Shown here in pieces: positions 45,741 to 56,050 of a stretch of 64,000 nucleotides of DNA. A program made the position numbers and the translations under genes. The notes below the pieces were generated by a model that had not been told where the DNA came from, made no database searches, and saw only the letters and a list, made by a program, of their open reading frames with translations. Position 1 is the first letter of the stretch. Every line of letters starts with the position of its first letter. The stretch covers positions 1 to 64,000 of the forward strand of contig JABZFM010000002.1 of NCBI GenBank assembly GCA_014237465.1, read 5' to 3'. The stretch is from Desulfobacteraceae bacterium. GTDB taxonomy: Bacteria; Desulfobacterota; Desulfobacteria; Desulfobacterales; Desulfosalsimonadaceae.

Positions 45741-45774
45741 AAAAGCCTTCACGCAACAATGCGTGAAGGCTTTT
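45741..45774 (-). terminator. Terminator of groESL
   Basis: AAAAGCCTTCACGCA and TGCGTGAAGGCTTTT form a 15-base perfect stem with a 4-base loop, 40 bases after the groEL stop, with flanking T-runs on the minus strand. Confidence 0.88.
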
Positions 45775-45813
45775 GAACAGATATATCATAAAAAAAACGG
45801 AATCAGGTAGGGA

Positions 45814-47493
<1,680 letters not shown>

Positions 47494-47781
47494 TTATTCA
47501 ATTATTCCTAAGATATCGTCTTCACGCATGATTAAGTGTTCTTCATCATTGATTTTTACGTCTGTGCCGGCATATTTGGCGAATAATACACGATCGCCTT
47601 TTTTAACATCCAGTTCAATCAGCTTGCCGTCATCACCCCGTTTGCCTTTTCCGACTGACACAACAACGCCTTCGGCGGGTTTTTCTTTTGCGCTATCAGG
47701 AATAATGATTCCCCCCTTGGTCTTTGATTCCTCTTCAACCCGTTTAACCAGAATTCGATCTTGCAATGGTCTGATTTTCAT
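47494..47781 (-). CDS. groES: Co-chaperonin GroES
   Basis: This 95-residue protein has [34 protein letters not shown] with the mobile loop, and [18 protein letters not shown] near the end. It caps the GroEL ring. GGAG lies about 9 bases before the ATG. I see no CIRCE element (TTAGCACTC with its inverted copy) in the 94 bases between the start and the upstream terminator, so HrcA control of this operon is not supported by the sequence. Confidence 0.97.
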   Translation of the reverse strand: MKIRPLQDRILVKRVEEESKTKGGIIIPDSAKEKPAEGVVVSVGKGKRGDDGKLIELDVKKGDRVLFAKYAGTDVKINDEEHLIMREDDILGIIE

Positions 47782-47875
47782 TTTACTTCTTCTCCTTTTC
47801 CATTTTTTTGAGTTTTATCATTCATTAGTAAAATCAATCATCATTTGAAAAAGTCATTCAAAAAATATATCTAAA

Positions 47876-47905
47876 ACCAGAGCAAAATTTGATATTTACT
47901 CTGGT
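47876..47905 (-). terminator. Probable terminator of the zinc-ribbon gene
   Basis: ACCAGAG (47876-47882) and CTCTGGT (47899-47905) form a 7-base stem with a 16-base loop, followed by TTTT on the minus strand. It lies 30 bases after the FmdB-like gene and before groES. Confidence 0.5.
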
Positions 47906-47935
47906 CGAAAATTAATAACCATCATCTGATAAGGA

Positions 47936-48217
47936 TTAATCCGAACTTTCTTTTTTACTGGTTGTTGTTTTTTCAGATGATTTTTTTTCGGCTTTTTTAG
48001 TTTCTTTATTTTTCACCGAGGCAGGAGAACTGTTCGACTTGTTAGCATAATCAGTTACATACCAGCCGGATCCTTTTAAATGGAATGAACTTTGTGAAAT
48101 TAACTTGTGAAGCTTCCCCGTACAATTGGGGCATTTGGAAAGTGGTTTGTCCGACATTTTCTGCATTATTTCATGAATATGTCCACATTTCGCACATTCA
48201 TATTCGTAAATCGGCAT
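47936..48217 (-). CDS. FmdB-family zinc ribbon protein
   Basis: This 93-residue protein has the FmdB start MPIYEYECAKCGHIHEI and a second CPNC knuckle, giving a CxxC...CxxC zinc ribbon, then a Lys/Ser-rich disordered tail. The family is often called a regulatory protein, but its function is not established. It is a separate unit upstream of groES, with GGAGG before the start. Confidence 0.85.
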   Translation of the reverse strand: MPIYEYECAKCGHIHEIMQKMSDKPLSKCPNCTGKLHKLISQSSFHLKGSGWYVTDYANKSNSSPASVKNKETKKAEKKSSEKTTTSKKESSD

Positions 48218-48338
48218 TTTCTAGCACCTCCTAATTTTTATTAAAACGATTTCAAGCAACTGCTTAGGGTTCACAGTGATTTAAAATCATAATGAATATA
48301 GTTAATGTTTTAAGGTTGTCAAGGGTCTGGAAAATTTT

Positions 48339-48893
48339 TTATGCATTATTCATCTCATGAGTTGCCAGCCGCCAGTTCTTATAAAATTCCAGCACCGGCC
48401 CCAATTTTTTTATATTGACCTTACTGAGAATTTCATGCGTTTTAACATGGACCCGGACTTCTTCATTCATTTTTTCATTGGAAGGGGCGTCAAAATGCTG
48501 AAGAAACCTTCTGAAACGGATAATATGAATCAGCTCATGACAGACAATATATACTGCGAATGCATACAAATCCAAATCCTTGAATTTTTTCATGGCTTTA
48601 ATAATTGAATGATCCTGAAGACATACTTTATAAAAATCCTTCACCGGCGCATCCGGCAAATCATTCTTTGTCTTTTCTGCATATCGAATAATCTGGGCAA
48701 AATGATCATTAACAATCTCATTTTCTGACAAGTCAACCAGTGTCTTCACATCATAATTTAAATGCAGCAACTGGGTGGCGGACAGCTTATAATAATTACT
48801 GACCAGTTCTTCGGCCACGGCCACCGAGTTATTGACGATACGGATATCATCCGAGCTGAAATATTGATATTTTTTCATAAAATTAAAAATCAT
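48339..48893 (-). CDS. Unknown protein with HExxH motif (putative metallopeptidase-like)
   Basis: I do not recognise a named family for this 184-residue protein. It is mostly helical and soluble, with no signal peptide. A zinc-protease type motif HELIH sits at residues 119-123 in the hydrophobic helix AFAVYIVCHELIHIIRFRRF, with Glu residues 20-30 positions later (NEKMNEEVRVHVKTHEIL) that could be the third ligand. It is divergent from the tiny ribosomal-protein-like gene on the other strand. A second ATG at 48878 is possible. Peptidase activity is a guess from the motif. Confidence 0.6.
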   Translation of the reverse strand: MIFNFMKKYQYFSSDDIRIVNNSVAVAEELVSNYYKLSATQLLHLNYDVKTLVDLSENEIVNDHFAQIIRYAEKTKNDLPDAPVKDFYKVCLQDHSIIKAMKKFKDLDLYAFAVYIVCHELIHIIRFRRFLQHFDAPSNEKMNEEVRVHVKTHEILSKVNIKKLGPVLEFYKNWRLATHEMNNA

Positions 48894-48994
48894 TTTTTAA
48901 AAGAAAAAAATATATAGACAAGTAAATTTAAGTTATGTTATATAATAAAGTTATAATTTTCAATTTATTTAAATTAATTTTTGGAGGTGATTCT

Positions 48995-49089
48995 TTGGGT
49001 AGTGTAATCAAAAAAAGAAGAAAAAAAATGCGTAAACATAAACACCGAAAGCTGTTAGCTCGGACAAGACATCAGAGAAACAAAAGGTA
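48995..49089 (+). CDS. bS22/COX24 (AURKAIP1)-like small ribosomal protein, read through a -1 frameshift
   Basis: A strong GGAGGTG (48983-48989) lies 6 bases before a TTG at 48995 that opens MGSVIKKRRKK, the typical start of the AURKAIP1/COX24-domain proteins (bS22 in actinobacteria). In that frame translation meets a stop at 49055. The rest of the family sequence, MRKHKHRKLLARTRHQRNKR, continues in the -1 frame from 49027 to a stop at 49087-49089. The two halves join without loss if the ribosome slips back one base at AAAAAAA (49021-49027), which is exactly in phase as A AAA AAA. A real indel or a base-call error in this homopolymer is the alternative. The product would be 31 residues and very basic. 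It is followed by a strong terminator. Confidence 0.75.
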
Positions 49090-49121
49090 GTTAAATGATT
49101 CGACAGGCTTTTTTAAATATT

Positions 49122-49165
49122 TAAACGGGAAAAGTGTGATTTTTTCATTCATCACTTTTCCCGTT
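49122..49165. terminator. Bidirectional terminator between the bS22-like gene and hflC
   Basis: AAACGGGAAAAGTG (49122-49135) and CACTTTTCCCGTTT (49152-49165) form a perfect 14-base stem with T-rich sequence on both sides. It lies 33 bases after the plus-strand gene and 8 bases beyond the hflC stop on the minus strand. Confidence 0.85.
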
Positions 49166-49172
49166 TGTATTT

Positions 49173-50153
49173 TCATTTTCCGTTTGAGCTTGAAAAGTCC
49201 TTCAAATATCTAAGAAATTCAGAATCCGTCGACAGCACCGCTTTACTCTTTGCTCCTAAAGACGTTCGGTATACTTCCAGCGCCTTTGTAAAGGAATAAT
49301 ATTCCGGGTCCATGCTGTATGCTTGGGCATATATCGCTGTTGCTTCGGCATCGGCCGTTCCTTTGATTTCCTGGGCAGTCCGATACGCATCCGACTGGAT
49401 CAATTTTAAATCCTTCTCCTTATCCCCTTCAATTCGAAAGGCTTCTCCCCGGCCTTCTGAACGGATTTTCTCCGCCATCTGGTTTCGCTCGGCAACCATG
49501 CGGCCATACACTGACTCCCTGACTTTCTGGACATAATTCACCCGCTTGATTTTTACATCAATCAGTTCGATCCCGAACTTTTCCAGCTTCGGCTGCGAGG
49601 CTTTCAGAATTTCCTTGGACAATTTTTCACGTCCGGTTTGAATAATGTATTCAGAAGGTTCAATGGAATTATCAATGGCCACATCGGAATCATCACCGGC
49701 CACATCAACCTGTTCGAGGGTCGTCATTTCTCGATTGCTGTTGCGGACGGTCTCAATCAGATGATGGGAGGTGACAGCATTTCGAACCGCTGGATTAATA
49801 ATGTCATCTAAACGACTCAATGCCCGGTTCCGTTCAGTAACGGTTTCAAAAAAAGCAACCGGATCAATAATACGCCATCTGGCAAACGTATCCAGCCATA
49901 TATAGGTTTTGTCCAGCGTCGGGATTTGCCCTGGTTCCCCATCCCATTCCTGGATGTTTTTCAAAAAATAGTTCGGCCGCTGGATAAACGGGATTCTAAA
50001 GTTTAGTCCCGGTTTCGTTATGGGCTCACCCACCACTTTATTAAACTGTGTCACCACTACCTGCTGCGTTTCATCCACCACATACGCTGAAGCGGCAAAC
50101 CCCATACACCCCAGCGCCACGATAACAATTAAAATTATATATTGAGTCTTCAT
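49173..50153 (-). CDS. hflC: Membrane protease modulator HflC (SPFH domain)
   Basis: This 326-residue protein has an N-terminal membrane anchor (QYIILIVIVALGCMGFAASAYVV), an SPFH/band-7 domain (QQVVVTQFNKVVGEPITKPGLNFRIPFIQ, WLDTFARWRIIDP) and a long helical part with the HflC pattern VYGRMVAERNQMAEKIRSEGRGEAFRIEGDKEKD. With HflK it surrounds FtsH at the inner membrane. The ATG at 50153 was chosen because it overlaps the hflK stop (ATGA) and GGGGG lies just upstream. Confidence 0.94.
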   Translation of the reverse strand: MKTQYIILIVIVALGCMGFAASAYVVDETQQVVVTQFNKVVGEPITKPGLNFRIPFIQRPNYFLKNIQEWDGEPGQIPTLDKTYIWLDTFARWRIIDPVAFFETVTERNRALSRLDDIINPAVRNAVTSHHLIETVRNSNREMTTLEQVDVAGDDSDVAIDNSIEPSEYIIQTGREKLSKEILKASQPKLEKFGIELIDVKIKRVNYVQKVRESVYGRMVAERNQMAEKIRSEGRGEAFRIEGDKEKDLKLIQSDAYRTAQEIKGTADAEATAIYAQAYSMDPEYYSFTKALEVYRTSLGAKSKAVLSTDSEFLRYLKDFSSSNGK

Positions 50154-51196
50154 TTTTGTAACCCCCATTTTTCTCCGAGATTGAGCAGCGGCAAAACATT
50201 TGTCTGGTCGGAATCAATAATATACAGCTCTCCCAACTCCGGAAATACCAGGTTCACCATTTCCAGATACAGCCGGCGGCGGGTGACGTCTTTGGCCTTG
50301 GCATATTCTTCATACTGGGAAATAAACCTTGCCGCATCACCTTTTGCCTCGTTCACACGTTCGGTGGCATAACCTTCCGCACTTTTAATTGTCTGCTCCG
50401 CCTCACCCCGAGCCCTTGGAATCACCCGGTTATATTCTTCCCTGGCCTGATAGATCAATTTTTCTTTTTCCTGAACCGCCTGGTTGACTTTATTAAATGA
50501 ATCCTGAACCGGTACCGGGACATTTGTGTTGCCCAGTTCTACCGTATCAATATCAATACCGGTCTCCGCTTCATCAAGCTCTTTTTGAAGCCAGGCCTGG
50601 GCTTCTGCCGCAATCTCTTCCCGGTTGCTGATCACCTCATTAATACTCCGGTCTCCCACCACCAGCCGCATGGACGCCTCGGACATATCCCTTAAAAACT
50701 GAGTGACATCCCTGACTTTGAACAAATACTGATACGGATCTTTAATCCGGTACTGCACAATCCAGGGAACCACACCGACATTTAAATCACCGGTGAGCAT
50801 CAACGATTCATCGATATTTTCACGACTGGAACTATACCGGGAAGTCTCTGACTGCCTTGAAGTAAATCCGAATTCTTCTTTATATACCCGCTTGGTTTTG
50901 ACTTTCGTCACTCTTTCAATGCCTGCGGGAAGTTTAAAATTAAGTCCCGGCATCTCCGTGCGAATATACTTTCCAAACCGCTGAACAACACCGACTTCAT
51001 TTACATCCACCGTGTAGACCATCGAGGTCCCGAAAAAAAGTATTACACCCGCCAGTATGAGCAGCAGCCACCCACCGGGAAACTTGAATTCTTTAAATTT
51101 ATCGACCAGTTCATCCATCTGAGGTGGTTTGACACCGCCGCCGCCGGTACTTCTATCCTTTTGTTTTTGCTGCAGTTTCTCCCAATCCCAATTCAT
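50150..51196 (-). CDS. hflK: Membrane protease modulator HflK (SPFH domain)
   Basis: This 348-residue protein has a short Gly-rich cytoplasmic start, a membrane helix near residues 40-62 (GGWLLLILAGVILFFGTSMVY), an SPFH domain (VDVNEVGVVQRFGKYIRTEMPGLNFKLP) and a helical region with YEEYAKAKDVTRRRLYLEMV. It is the upstream gene of the hflKC pair and they overlap by 4 bases. Confidence 0.94.
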   Translation of the reverse strand: MNWDWEKLQQKQKDRSTGGGGVKPPQMDELVDKFKEFKFPGGWLLLILAGVILFFGTSMVYTVDVNEVGVVQRFGKYIRTEMPGLNFKLPAGIERVTKVKTKRVYKEEFGFTSRQSETSRYSSSRENIDESLMLTGDLNVGVVPWIVQYRIKDPYQYLFKVRDVTQFLRDMSEASMRLVVGDRSINEVISNREEIAAEAQAWLQKELDEAETGIDIDTVELGNTNVPVPVQDSFNKVNQAVQEKEKLIYQAREEYNRVIPRARGEAEQTIKSAEGYATERVNEAKGDAARFISQYEEYAKAKDVTRRRLYLEMVNLVFPELGELYIIDSDQTNVLPLLNLGEKWGLQK

Positions 51197-51523
51197 ATCT
51201 CTTTCCTGTTAATTTTTAATGTGTGGGTACATTCCCTCACAAATTTGTCTGTTAAAAAAATATAAAAACCGCATTCATTTCAAATCTGAGCTGTAAAGCT
51301 TGGAAAAACAGAAGGCTAAAGGAATGGGTTTGTTTAAAATATTTAATTAACATCCCCCTTCAAGTCAAGTAAAATCAGAAACCATTATAAGTCCGCCATA
51401 AAATGCATATCTCAAAAGCGACTCTTGACTCTTGCCTGATTTCGGGAATATATCGTATTATAAATAAAAGTAATTTTGGTTTCATTTTTCATTATAAAAA
51501 ATTTTTAAACGGTATATTCCGAA
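51197..51523. other. Divergent intergenic region between hflK and the DUF721 gene
   Basis: No gene is seen. A candidate plus-strand promoter is TTGACT at 51425-51430 and ATATAT at 51448-51453, spaced by 17 bases and about 70 bases before the DUF721 start. The hflK promoter on the minus strand must also lie here, but I cannot place it. Confidence 0.4.
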
Positions 51524-51841
51524 ATGAAAAACCGACGCTCAAAAAATTCAGAATACGTTCATATAAAAGATGTGCTGTCTACCGTCATCAGCAACTGCCG
51601 ACCAGAGGCAAATTCGGCGCTTTCTGAAATCAGAGAAACCTGGAACTCTGAGTTAAATAAAGCCATCACTGATAATGCACAGCCTACGGCATTGAAGGGC
51701 GGCACCCTGCTGATCACCGTAAAAAGCTCTACCCTGACCCATCAGCTTCGATTTCTGACAAATGATATCATCCAGGCAATCAACCGTGAGACCGCTCCCC
51801 ACCGGATCACTGAAATAAAATTTAAAACCGGAAGCTTTTGA
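51524..51841 (+). CDS. DUF721 (DciA-like) domain protein
   Basis: This 105-residue protein shows the DUF721 pattern: a basic start, IKDVLSTVISNC, IRETWNSELNKAITDNAQP, then ALKGGTLLITVKSSTLTHQLRFLTNDIIQAIN and a short last strand. DciA members load the replicative helicase in bacteria without DnaC, which would suit the nearby dnaX-ybaB-recR group. That function is an inference from the family. It ends 10 bases before the methyltransferase gene. Confidence 0.72.
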   Translation: MKNRRSKNSEYVHIKDVLSTVISNCRPEANSALSEIRETWNSELNKAITDNAQPTALKGGTLLITVKSSTLTHQLRFLTNDIIQAINRETAPHRITEIKFKTGSF

Positions 51842-51851
51842 AAACCATAAA

Positions 51852-52574
51852 ATGATCGAACTGACAAACGACAGCCTGTATGGCGGCCGACTGAAAATCA
51901 AACAGGCCAAATCCGGTTACCGCTTTTCAATGGACGCCATTATGCTTGCCAACCAGGCAGAGATCAATACCAATGACCGCGTTCTGGACCTGGGTACCGG
52001 GTGCGGCGTAATTTCCCTCATACTGGCTTATCTTCATCCGAAAATCACCGTATACGGTGTAGAAATTCAGAAAAAACAGGCCGATATTGCCGCGCTGAAT
52101 GTCAGGGACAATAACCTGGAAGAGCGCGTGTCCATTTTAAATCAGGACATAAAAGCATTATCCCCTCACCAGACATCCGGCACAGTAGATATTGTTATAT
52201 GCAATCCGCCGCACATTGAAAAATCCTGCGGCAGAATTAACCCCAACGATCAGCTTGCAATTTCCCGCCATGAAATAAAAATAACCCTGGATGAAATAAT
52301 CAATGTGGCCGAAAGGATGCTTTGCCGGTCGGGGAGGCTTTTTATGGTGTATCCTGCAAAACGGATGGTGGATCTGATCGACCGAATGCGCTCATGTGGC
52401 ATTGAACCAAAAAAAATGAGCATTCTTTATACCAAGGCGGATGCCGGTGCAAAACGCATTTTAATGGAAGGGGTTAAGGGCGGCAGGCCGGGAATTAAAA
52501 TTAACAAACCGCTGATTATTCATAATGCGGACGGCACATATACTGCAACAGCGCAACAAATATTCGGCTTCTGA
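51852..52574 (+). CDS. TrmN6/YfiC-like SAM-dependent N6-adenine methyltransferase
   Basis: This 240-residue protein begins LTNDSLYGGRLKIKQAKSGYRFSMDAIMLA, the start of the YfiC/TrmN6 family that methylates A37 of tRNA-Val, followed by the SAM motif VLDLGTGCGVISLIL. The catalytic tetrapeptide reads NPPH in VDIVICNPPHIEK, whereas the family normally has NPPY. Loss of the aromatic residue that stacks on the target adenine could change activity. The gene lies in front of two tRNA-Ser genes. Confidence 0.8.
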   Translation: MIELTNDSLYGGRLKIKQAKSGYRFSMDAIMLANQAEINTNDRVLDLGTGCGVISLILAYLHPKITVYGVEIQKKQADIAALNVRDNNLEERVSILNQDIKALSPHQTSGTVDIVICNPPHIEKSCGRINPNDQLAISRHEIKITLDEIINVAERMLCRSGRLFMVYPAKRMVDLIDRMRSCGIEPKKMSILYTKADAGAKRILMEGVKGGRPGIKINKPLIIHNADGTYTATAQQIFGF

Positions 52575-52608
52575 ATAATAAATTAGATTGTTGATTTTGA
52601 ATTTTTAT

Positions 52609-52637
52609 TTGACACACATGCTTAAAATGGATATTTT
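52609..52637 (+). promoter_or_regulatory. Sigma70-type promoter candidate for the tRNA-Ser genes
   Basis: TTGACA (52609-52614) and TATTTT (52632-52637) are 17 bases apart, about 95 bases before the first tRNA gene. Confidence 0.55.
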
Positions 52638-52731
52638 GCCAAATCGATAAACAACACAAACACAAACAACATGGACATTTCATGTGATGACTTAGGAATG
52701 TGAATCAAATAATTTGCATTCCTTAACTGTT

Positions 52732-52822
52732 GGAGAGGTGGCCGAGCGGCTGAAGGCGCCGCTCTCGAAAAGCGGTATCCCGTGACCCGGGATCGTGGGT
52801 TCAAATCCCACCCTCTCCGCCA
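52732..52822 (+). tRNA. tRNA-Ser (anticodon CGA)
   Basis: A 91-base tRNA with acceptor stem GGAGAGG/CCTCTCC, encoded CCA end, long variable arm (ATCCCGTGACCCGGGAT) and TTCAAATCC T-loop. The anticodon loop reads CTCGAAA, giving CGA, a serine tRNA for UCG codons. Confidence 0.95.
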
Positions 52823-52880
52823 CACTCAATAGTTAAAAAATACTGGTTGCAATACAACAGCCGCCTGCAGATAAATTTAC

Positions 52881-52970
52881 GGAGAGATGACCGAGAGGCT
52901 GAAGGTGCACGCCTGGAAAGCGTGTGTGCCCGAAAGGGTACCGAGGGTTCGAATCCCTCTCTCTCCGCCA
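52881..52970 (+). tRNA. tRNA-Ser (anticodon GGA)
   Basis: A 90-base tRNA with acceptor stem GGAGAGA/TCTCTCC, long variable arm, TTCGAATCC T-loop and encoded CCA. The anticodon loop CTGGAAA gives GGA, serine for UCC/UCU codons. It is followed by a T-run and lies 58 bases after the first tRNA-Ser, probably on one transcript. Confidence 0.96.
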
Positions 52971-53263
52971 TTTTTTTTACTCAACATCAATTCCTTTCTT
53001 GTCAATCAGTGTGAGTCTGCCTATACTTAATTTATTTTTAATACAAAGGATGGATACAGCTGCTTGGCTTCATGAACAGCATGTTAAATCATCAGCCGAT
53101 CACCGGGAAGAGAATCCCGTAAATCAGAATTGGATGAAAATTCAGAGCGTACATATTCTGAAAAACGCGTTGCATCTTCACATTATCATAAAAACGAAAA
53201 TGCTGCAGAATCGGAATATGGATTTTATTGCAAACCCGTCAGGATAAACTCGGAAATATTTCA

Positions 53264-55075
53264 ATGGGCTATCTGGTCCTTGCACGTAAATACCGGCCTC
53301 AACGATTTGATGAAATCGTCAAACAAGAACATATCACCAAAGCATTGGCCAACGCGGTGACTTCGGGCCGTCTTGCCCACGCCATTCTCCTGTCCGGCCC
53401 AAGGGGAACAGGAAAGACTTCAATTGCGCGAATACTGGCCAAATGCGTTAACTGCGAATCCGGTCCCACCGCCGCCCCCTGCAACACTTGCCGGTCATGC
53501 CGGGAAATTACAACCGGCCATGCCGCGGATGTTTTTGAAATTGACGGCGCCTCCAACAACAAGGTTGAAAATATCCGCGAGCTTCGCGAAAACGCCAACT
53601 ACATGCCGGCGCATAGTCCGTATAAAATTTATATCATTGATGAAGTGCACATGCTCAGCGACTCCGCGTTCAATGCCCTTCTCAAAATTCTCGAAGAACC
53701 GCCGGCTCACGTTAAATTCTTTTTTGCCACCACAGATCCGAATAAAATCCCGATCACCATTCTTTCCCGGTGTCAGCGCCATGACTGCCGGCGGGTTGAT
53801 GTTGATTCGATCATAAAACATATGGCGCTTCTTTGCGAAAAAGAAAACATAGACATCAGCACCGAAGCGCTGACGATTATTGCCAGGGAAGCGGATGGCA
53901 GTATTCGGGACGCCTTGAGCCTTCTGGACCTGATTATCACCAGTACCACAGATAGCATCGGCACGGAACTGATCGTGGATATTCTGGGCGGACTTGACAG
54001 ACAAAGCCTTTTTGATATGTCACAGGCGGTTTTCAAACGAGATGCCGGCAAAATTATTGAAATTATCGACCGCCTCTATGATCGGGGCCAGAATATGATC
54101 AAACTGTTTTCCGAACTGCTTGAACATTTCAGAAACCTTCTGGTGGTCAAACTGGGTGGAAGCACAGGCGCGCTCTCCGATGTTTCAGAATTTGAATTAA
54201 ACGCCATGCGTGAACAGATCAAAAAAATACCTCAGATCTACATTCACCAGATTTTGGACGTTCTCTTCAAAGAAGAATACAATATCCGGCAGTCATCTGC
54301 GCCCAAACTATCTGTGGAAATGGCGTTTATCCGGGTCATTCAGATCCAGCCGGCATTATCCATCGAGACCTTAATTGAAAAAATTGATGTTCTGCAAAAG
54401 GGATTAACCGAAAAACTGCCAGCAGAAAACATGTCTTACCCTGACCGGCCTGTCCAGACATTGGATAGGACATTAGATAATGCTTCAAAACCAGTGACTG
54501 AGCCTAAAAACCAAATCACGCCGGACATCACACCGGACATCACACCGGACATCCCGCCGAATATCACACCGGATGCCCGGGATTATCAACCGCCGATCGC
54601 TGAAAAAAAAGCGCCGGGCCTTGAAGTAATGGAAAATAAGCCGCCGGAAATTTATGAAGGCGTCCCTTGCAGCAATGACCGAAACGTTCAAATAAAAGAT
54701 GAACCGATTGAAGAATCATGGAAAAAAATCCTGACCCGTGTGGCGAGCGACAACCCGGCTTTGGCCACCTGCTTTAGCGACAGTCAATTAAAAAAAATCA
54801 GCGACAACCAACTGGAGATCCTGTTTGAAACCAATCAATTTAATATTAACTATGCCAACCGGGACAAAAATCCATCCATGATTCAAAGCGCTTGCAGTCT
54901 GTATTTTGGAAATGATATACAGGTGTCGCTTTCCGGCCGGCTTGCAAAATCCAAATCCGGCATGGCACAAAAAAAAGAAGCAAAATTATTGGAAAATGAA
55001 ACACTGAACCACCCTCTGGTGGAAAACGCCATGAAGATATTCAACGGCAAAATTGTCGAGATTAACATATTATAG
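53264..55075 (+). CDS. dnaX: DNA polymerase III subunit gamma/tau
   Basis: This 603-residue clamp-loader ATPase has [19 protein letters not shown], Walker [21 protein letters not shown], the zinc module with Cys in NCESG...CNTCRSC, the DEVH-type IIDEVHMLS and [20 protein letters not shown] low-complexity linker follows (about residues 415-440, [20 protein letters not shown]) and then a C-terminal tau-like domain. The ATG at 53264 begins a standard [12 protein letters not shown]; upstream codons to 53228 are not conserved. It is the first gene of dnaX-ybaB-recR. Confidence 0.94.
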   Translation: MGYLVLARKYRPQRFDEIVKQEHITKALANAVTSGRLAHAILLSGPRGTGKTSIARILAKCVNCESGPTAAPCNTCRSCREITTGHAADVFEIDGASNNKVENIRELRENANYMPAHSPYKIYIIDEVHMLSDSAFNALLKILEEPPAHVKFFFATTDPNKIPITILSRCQRHDCRRVDVDSIIKHMALLCEKENIDISTEALTIIAREADGSIRDALSLLDLIITSTTDSIGTELIVDILGGLDRQSLFDMSQAVFKRDAGKIIEIIDRLYDRGQNMIKLFSELLEHFRNLLVVKLGGSTGALSDVSEFELNAMREQIKKIPQIYIHQILDVLFKEEYNIRQSSAPKLSVEMAFIRVIQIQPALSIETLIEKIDVLQKGLTEKLPAENMSYPDRPVQTLDRTLDNASKPVTEPKNQITPDITPDITPDIPPNITPDARDYQPPIAEKKAPGLEVMENKPPEIYEGVPCSNDRNVQIKDEPIEESWKKILTRVASDNPALATCFSDSQLKKISDNQLEILFETNQFNINYANRDKNPSMIQSACSLYFGNDIQVSLSGRLAKSKSGMAQKKEAKLLENETLNHPLVENAMKIFNGKIVEINIL

Positions 55076-55085
55076 GAGGCATGAA

Positions 55086-55397
55086 ATGAAAAACATGAAA
55101 AATATGATGAAACAGGCACAGCAGCTTCAAGCTAAAATGGCCAGAATGCAGGCAGAAATGGCTGAAAAAATGATAGAAGCATCGGCCGGCGGTGGCATGG
55201 TCAAAGTCGTGGCAAACGGCAAACAGGAAGTGGTTTCCATTCATATTGAAAAGGAAGTCGTAGACCCGGAAGACGTTGAAATGCTTCAGGACTTAATCCT
55301 TGCAGCAGTCAATGAAGCGCTGGTTCAATCCCAGAAAATGGTGTCGGATGAAATGAGCAAACTAACCGGCGGCATGAATATTCCCGGACTAATGTAG
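55086..55397 (+). CDS. ybaB: YbaB/EbfC family nucleoid-associated protein
   Basis: This 103-residue protein reads [23 protein letters not shown], then [16 protein letters not shown] and [12 protein letters not shown], the YbaB pattern. The ATG at 55086 was chosen because AGGAGG lies 8 bases upstream. It is found in its usual place between dnaX and recR and binds DNA as a dimer. Confidence 0.94.
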   Translation: MKNMKNMMKQAQQLQAKMARMQAEMAEKMIEASAGGGMVKVVANGKQEVVSIHIEKEVVDPEDVEMLQDLILAAVNEALVQSQKMVSDEMSKLTGGMNIPGLM

Positions 55398-55450
55398 GCT
55401 AATGTAATCTTTCTTCGTAACTATTTCTAAAGCAGGTAACGATACAGGGC

Positions 55451-56050
55451 ATGAACCATTACCCTTCCTCCATCAGGAAAGTAATAAATAACCTGAACAA
55501 ATTACCCGGCATCGGTTTAAAAACAGCTGAACGACTGGCCATGCATCTGCTGAGTGCACCGGAATCGGAAGTTCTTGAACTTTCCCGAAATATCGGAGAG
55601 CTGAAAAAAACCATCCGGCTCTGCTCGCAATGCTTTGCGCTCACCGATTCTGATTTGTGCCGCATATGCAGCAATCCGTCAAGAGACAATGCCTTGATAT
55701 GTGTTGTTGAGAATCAGGCGGACATGGTGGCCGTTGAAAAATCAGGGGCGTTTACAGGAGTGTATCATATCCTCCAGGGACTTCTGTCACCCATGGATAA
55801 TGTCGGGCCTGATGATATCCGAATTAAAGAACTTTTAACAAAAATCGAAAAGGGAAATGTCCGGGAAGTCGTTATTGCCACCGGCACCAATGTGGAAGGT
55901 GAAGCCACCGCTTCATATATTTCAGACTGCCTGAACCGTTTCACGGTCAATATCACCCGGATTGCATCCGGCGTACCCATGGGCGGCGAGTTAAAATACG
56001 TGGACCAGGTGACGCTTAAAAAGGCAATGGAGGCGCGTCATGCCTTATAA
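55451..56050 (+). CDS. recR: Recombination protein RecR
   Basis: This 199-residue protein has the helix-hairpin-helix LNKLPGIGLKTAERLA, a Cys4 zinc finger (CSQCFALTDSDLCRIC) and a TOPRIM domain (CVVENQADMVAVEKSG, then YHILQGLLSPMDNVGPDDI). It acts in RecFOR gap repair. Its end overlaps the next gene by 11 bases. Confidence 0.96.
   Translation: MNHYPSSIRKVINNLNKLPGIGLKTAERLAMHLLSAPESEVLELSRNIGELKKTIRLCSQCFALTDSDLCRICSNPSRDNALICVVENQADMVAVEKSGAFTGVYHILQGLLSPMDNVGPDDIRIKELLTKIEKGNVREVVIATGTNVEGEATASYISDCLNRFTVNITRIASGVPMGGELKYVDQVTLKKAMEARHAL

Noticed and set aside
52622-53247. Frames of 67 and 107 codons around the tRNA genes
   Set aside because: They read through the tRNA-Ser sequences (for example [12 protein letters not shown] and GFESLSLRH) and are shadows of RNA genes.
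52971-53263. Signal recognition particle RNA upstream of dnaX
   Set aside because: The small SRP RNA is often encoded here, but the conserved GGTCAGGTCCGGAAGGAAGCA-type tip is absent on both strands.
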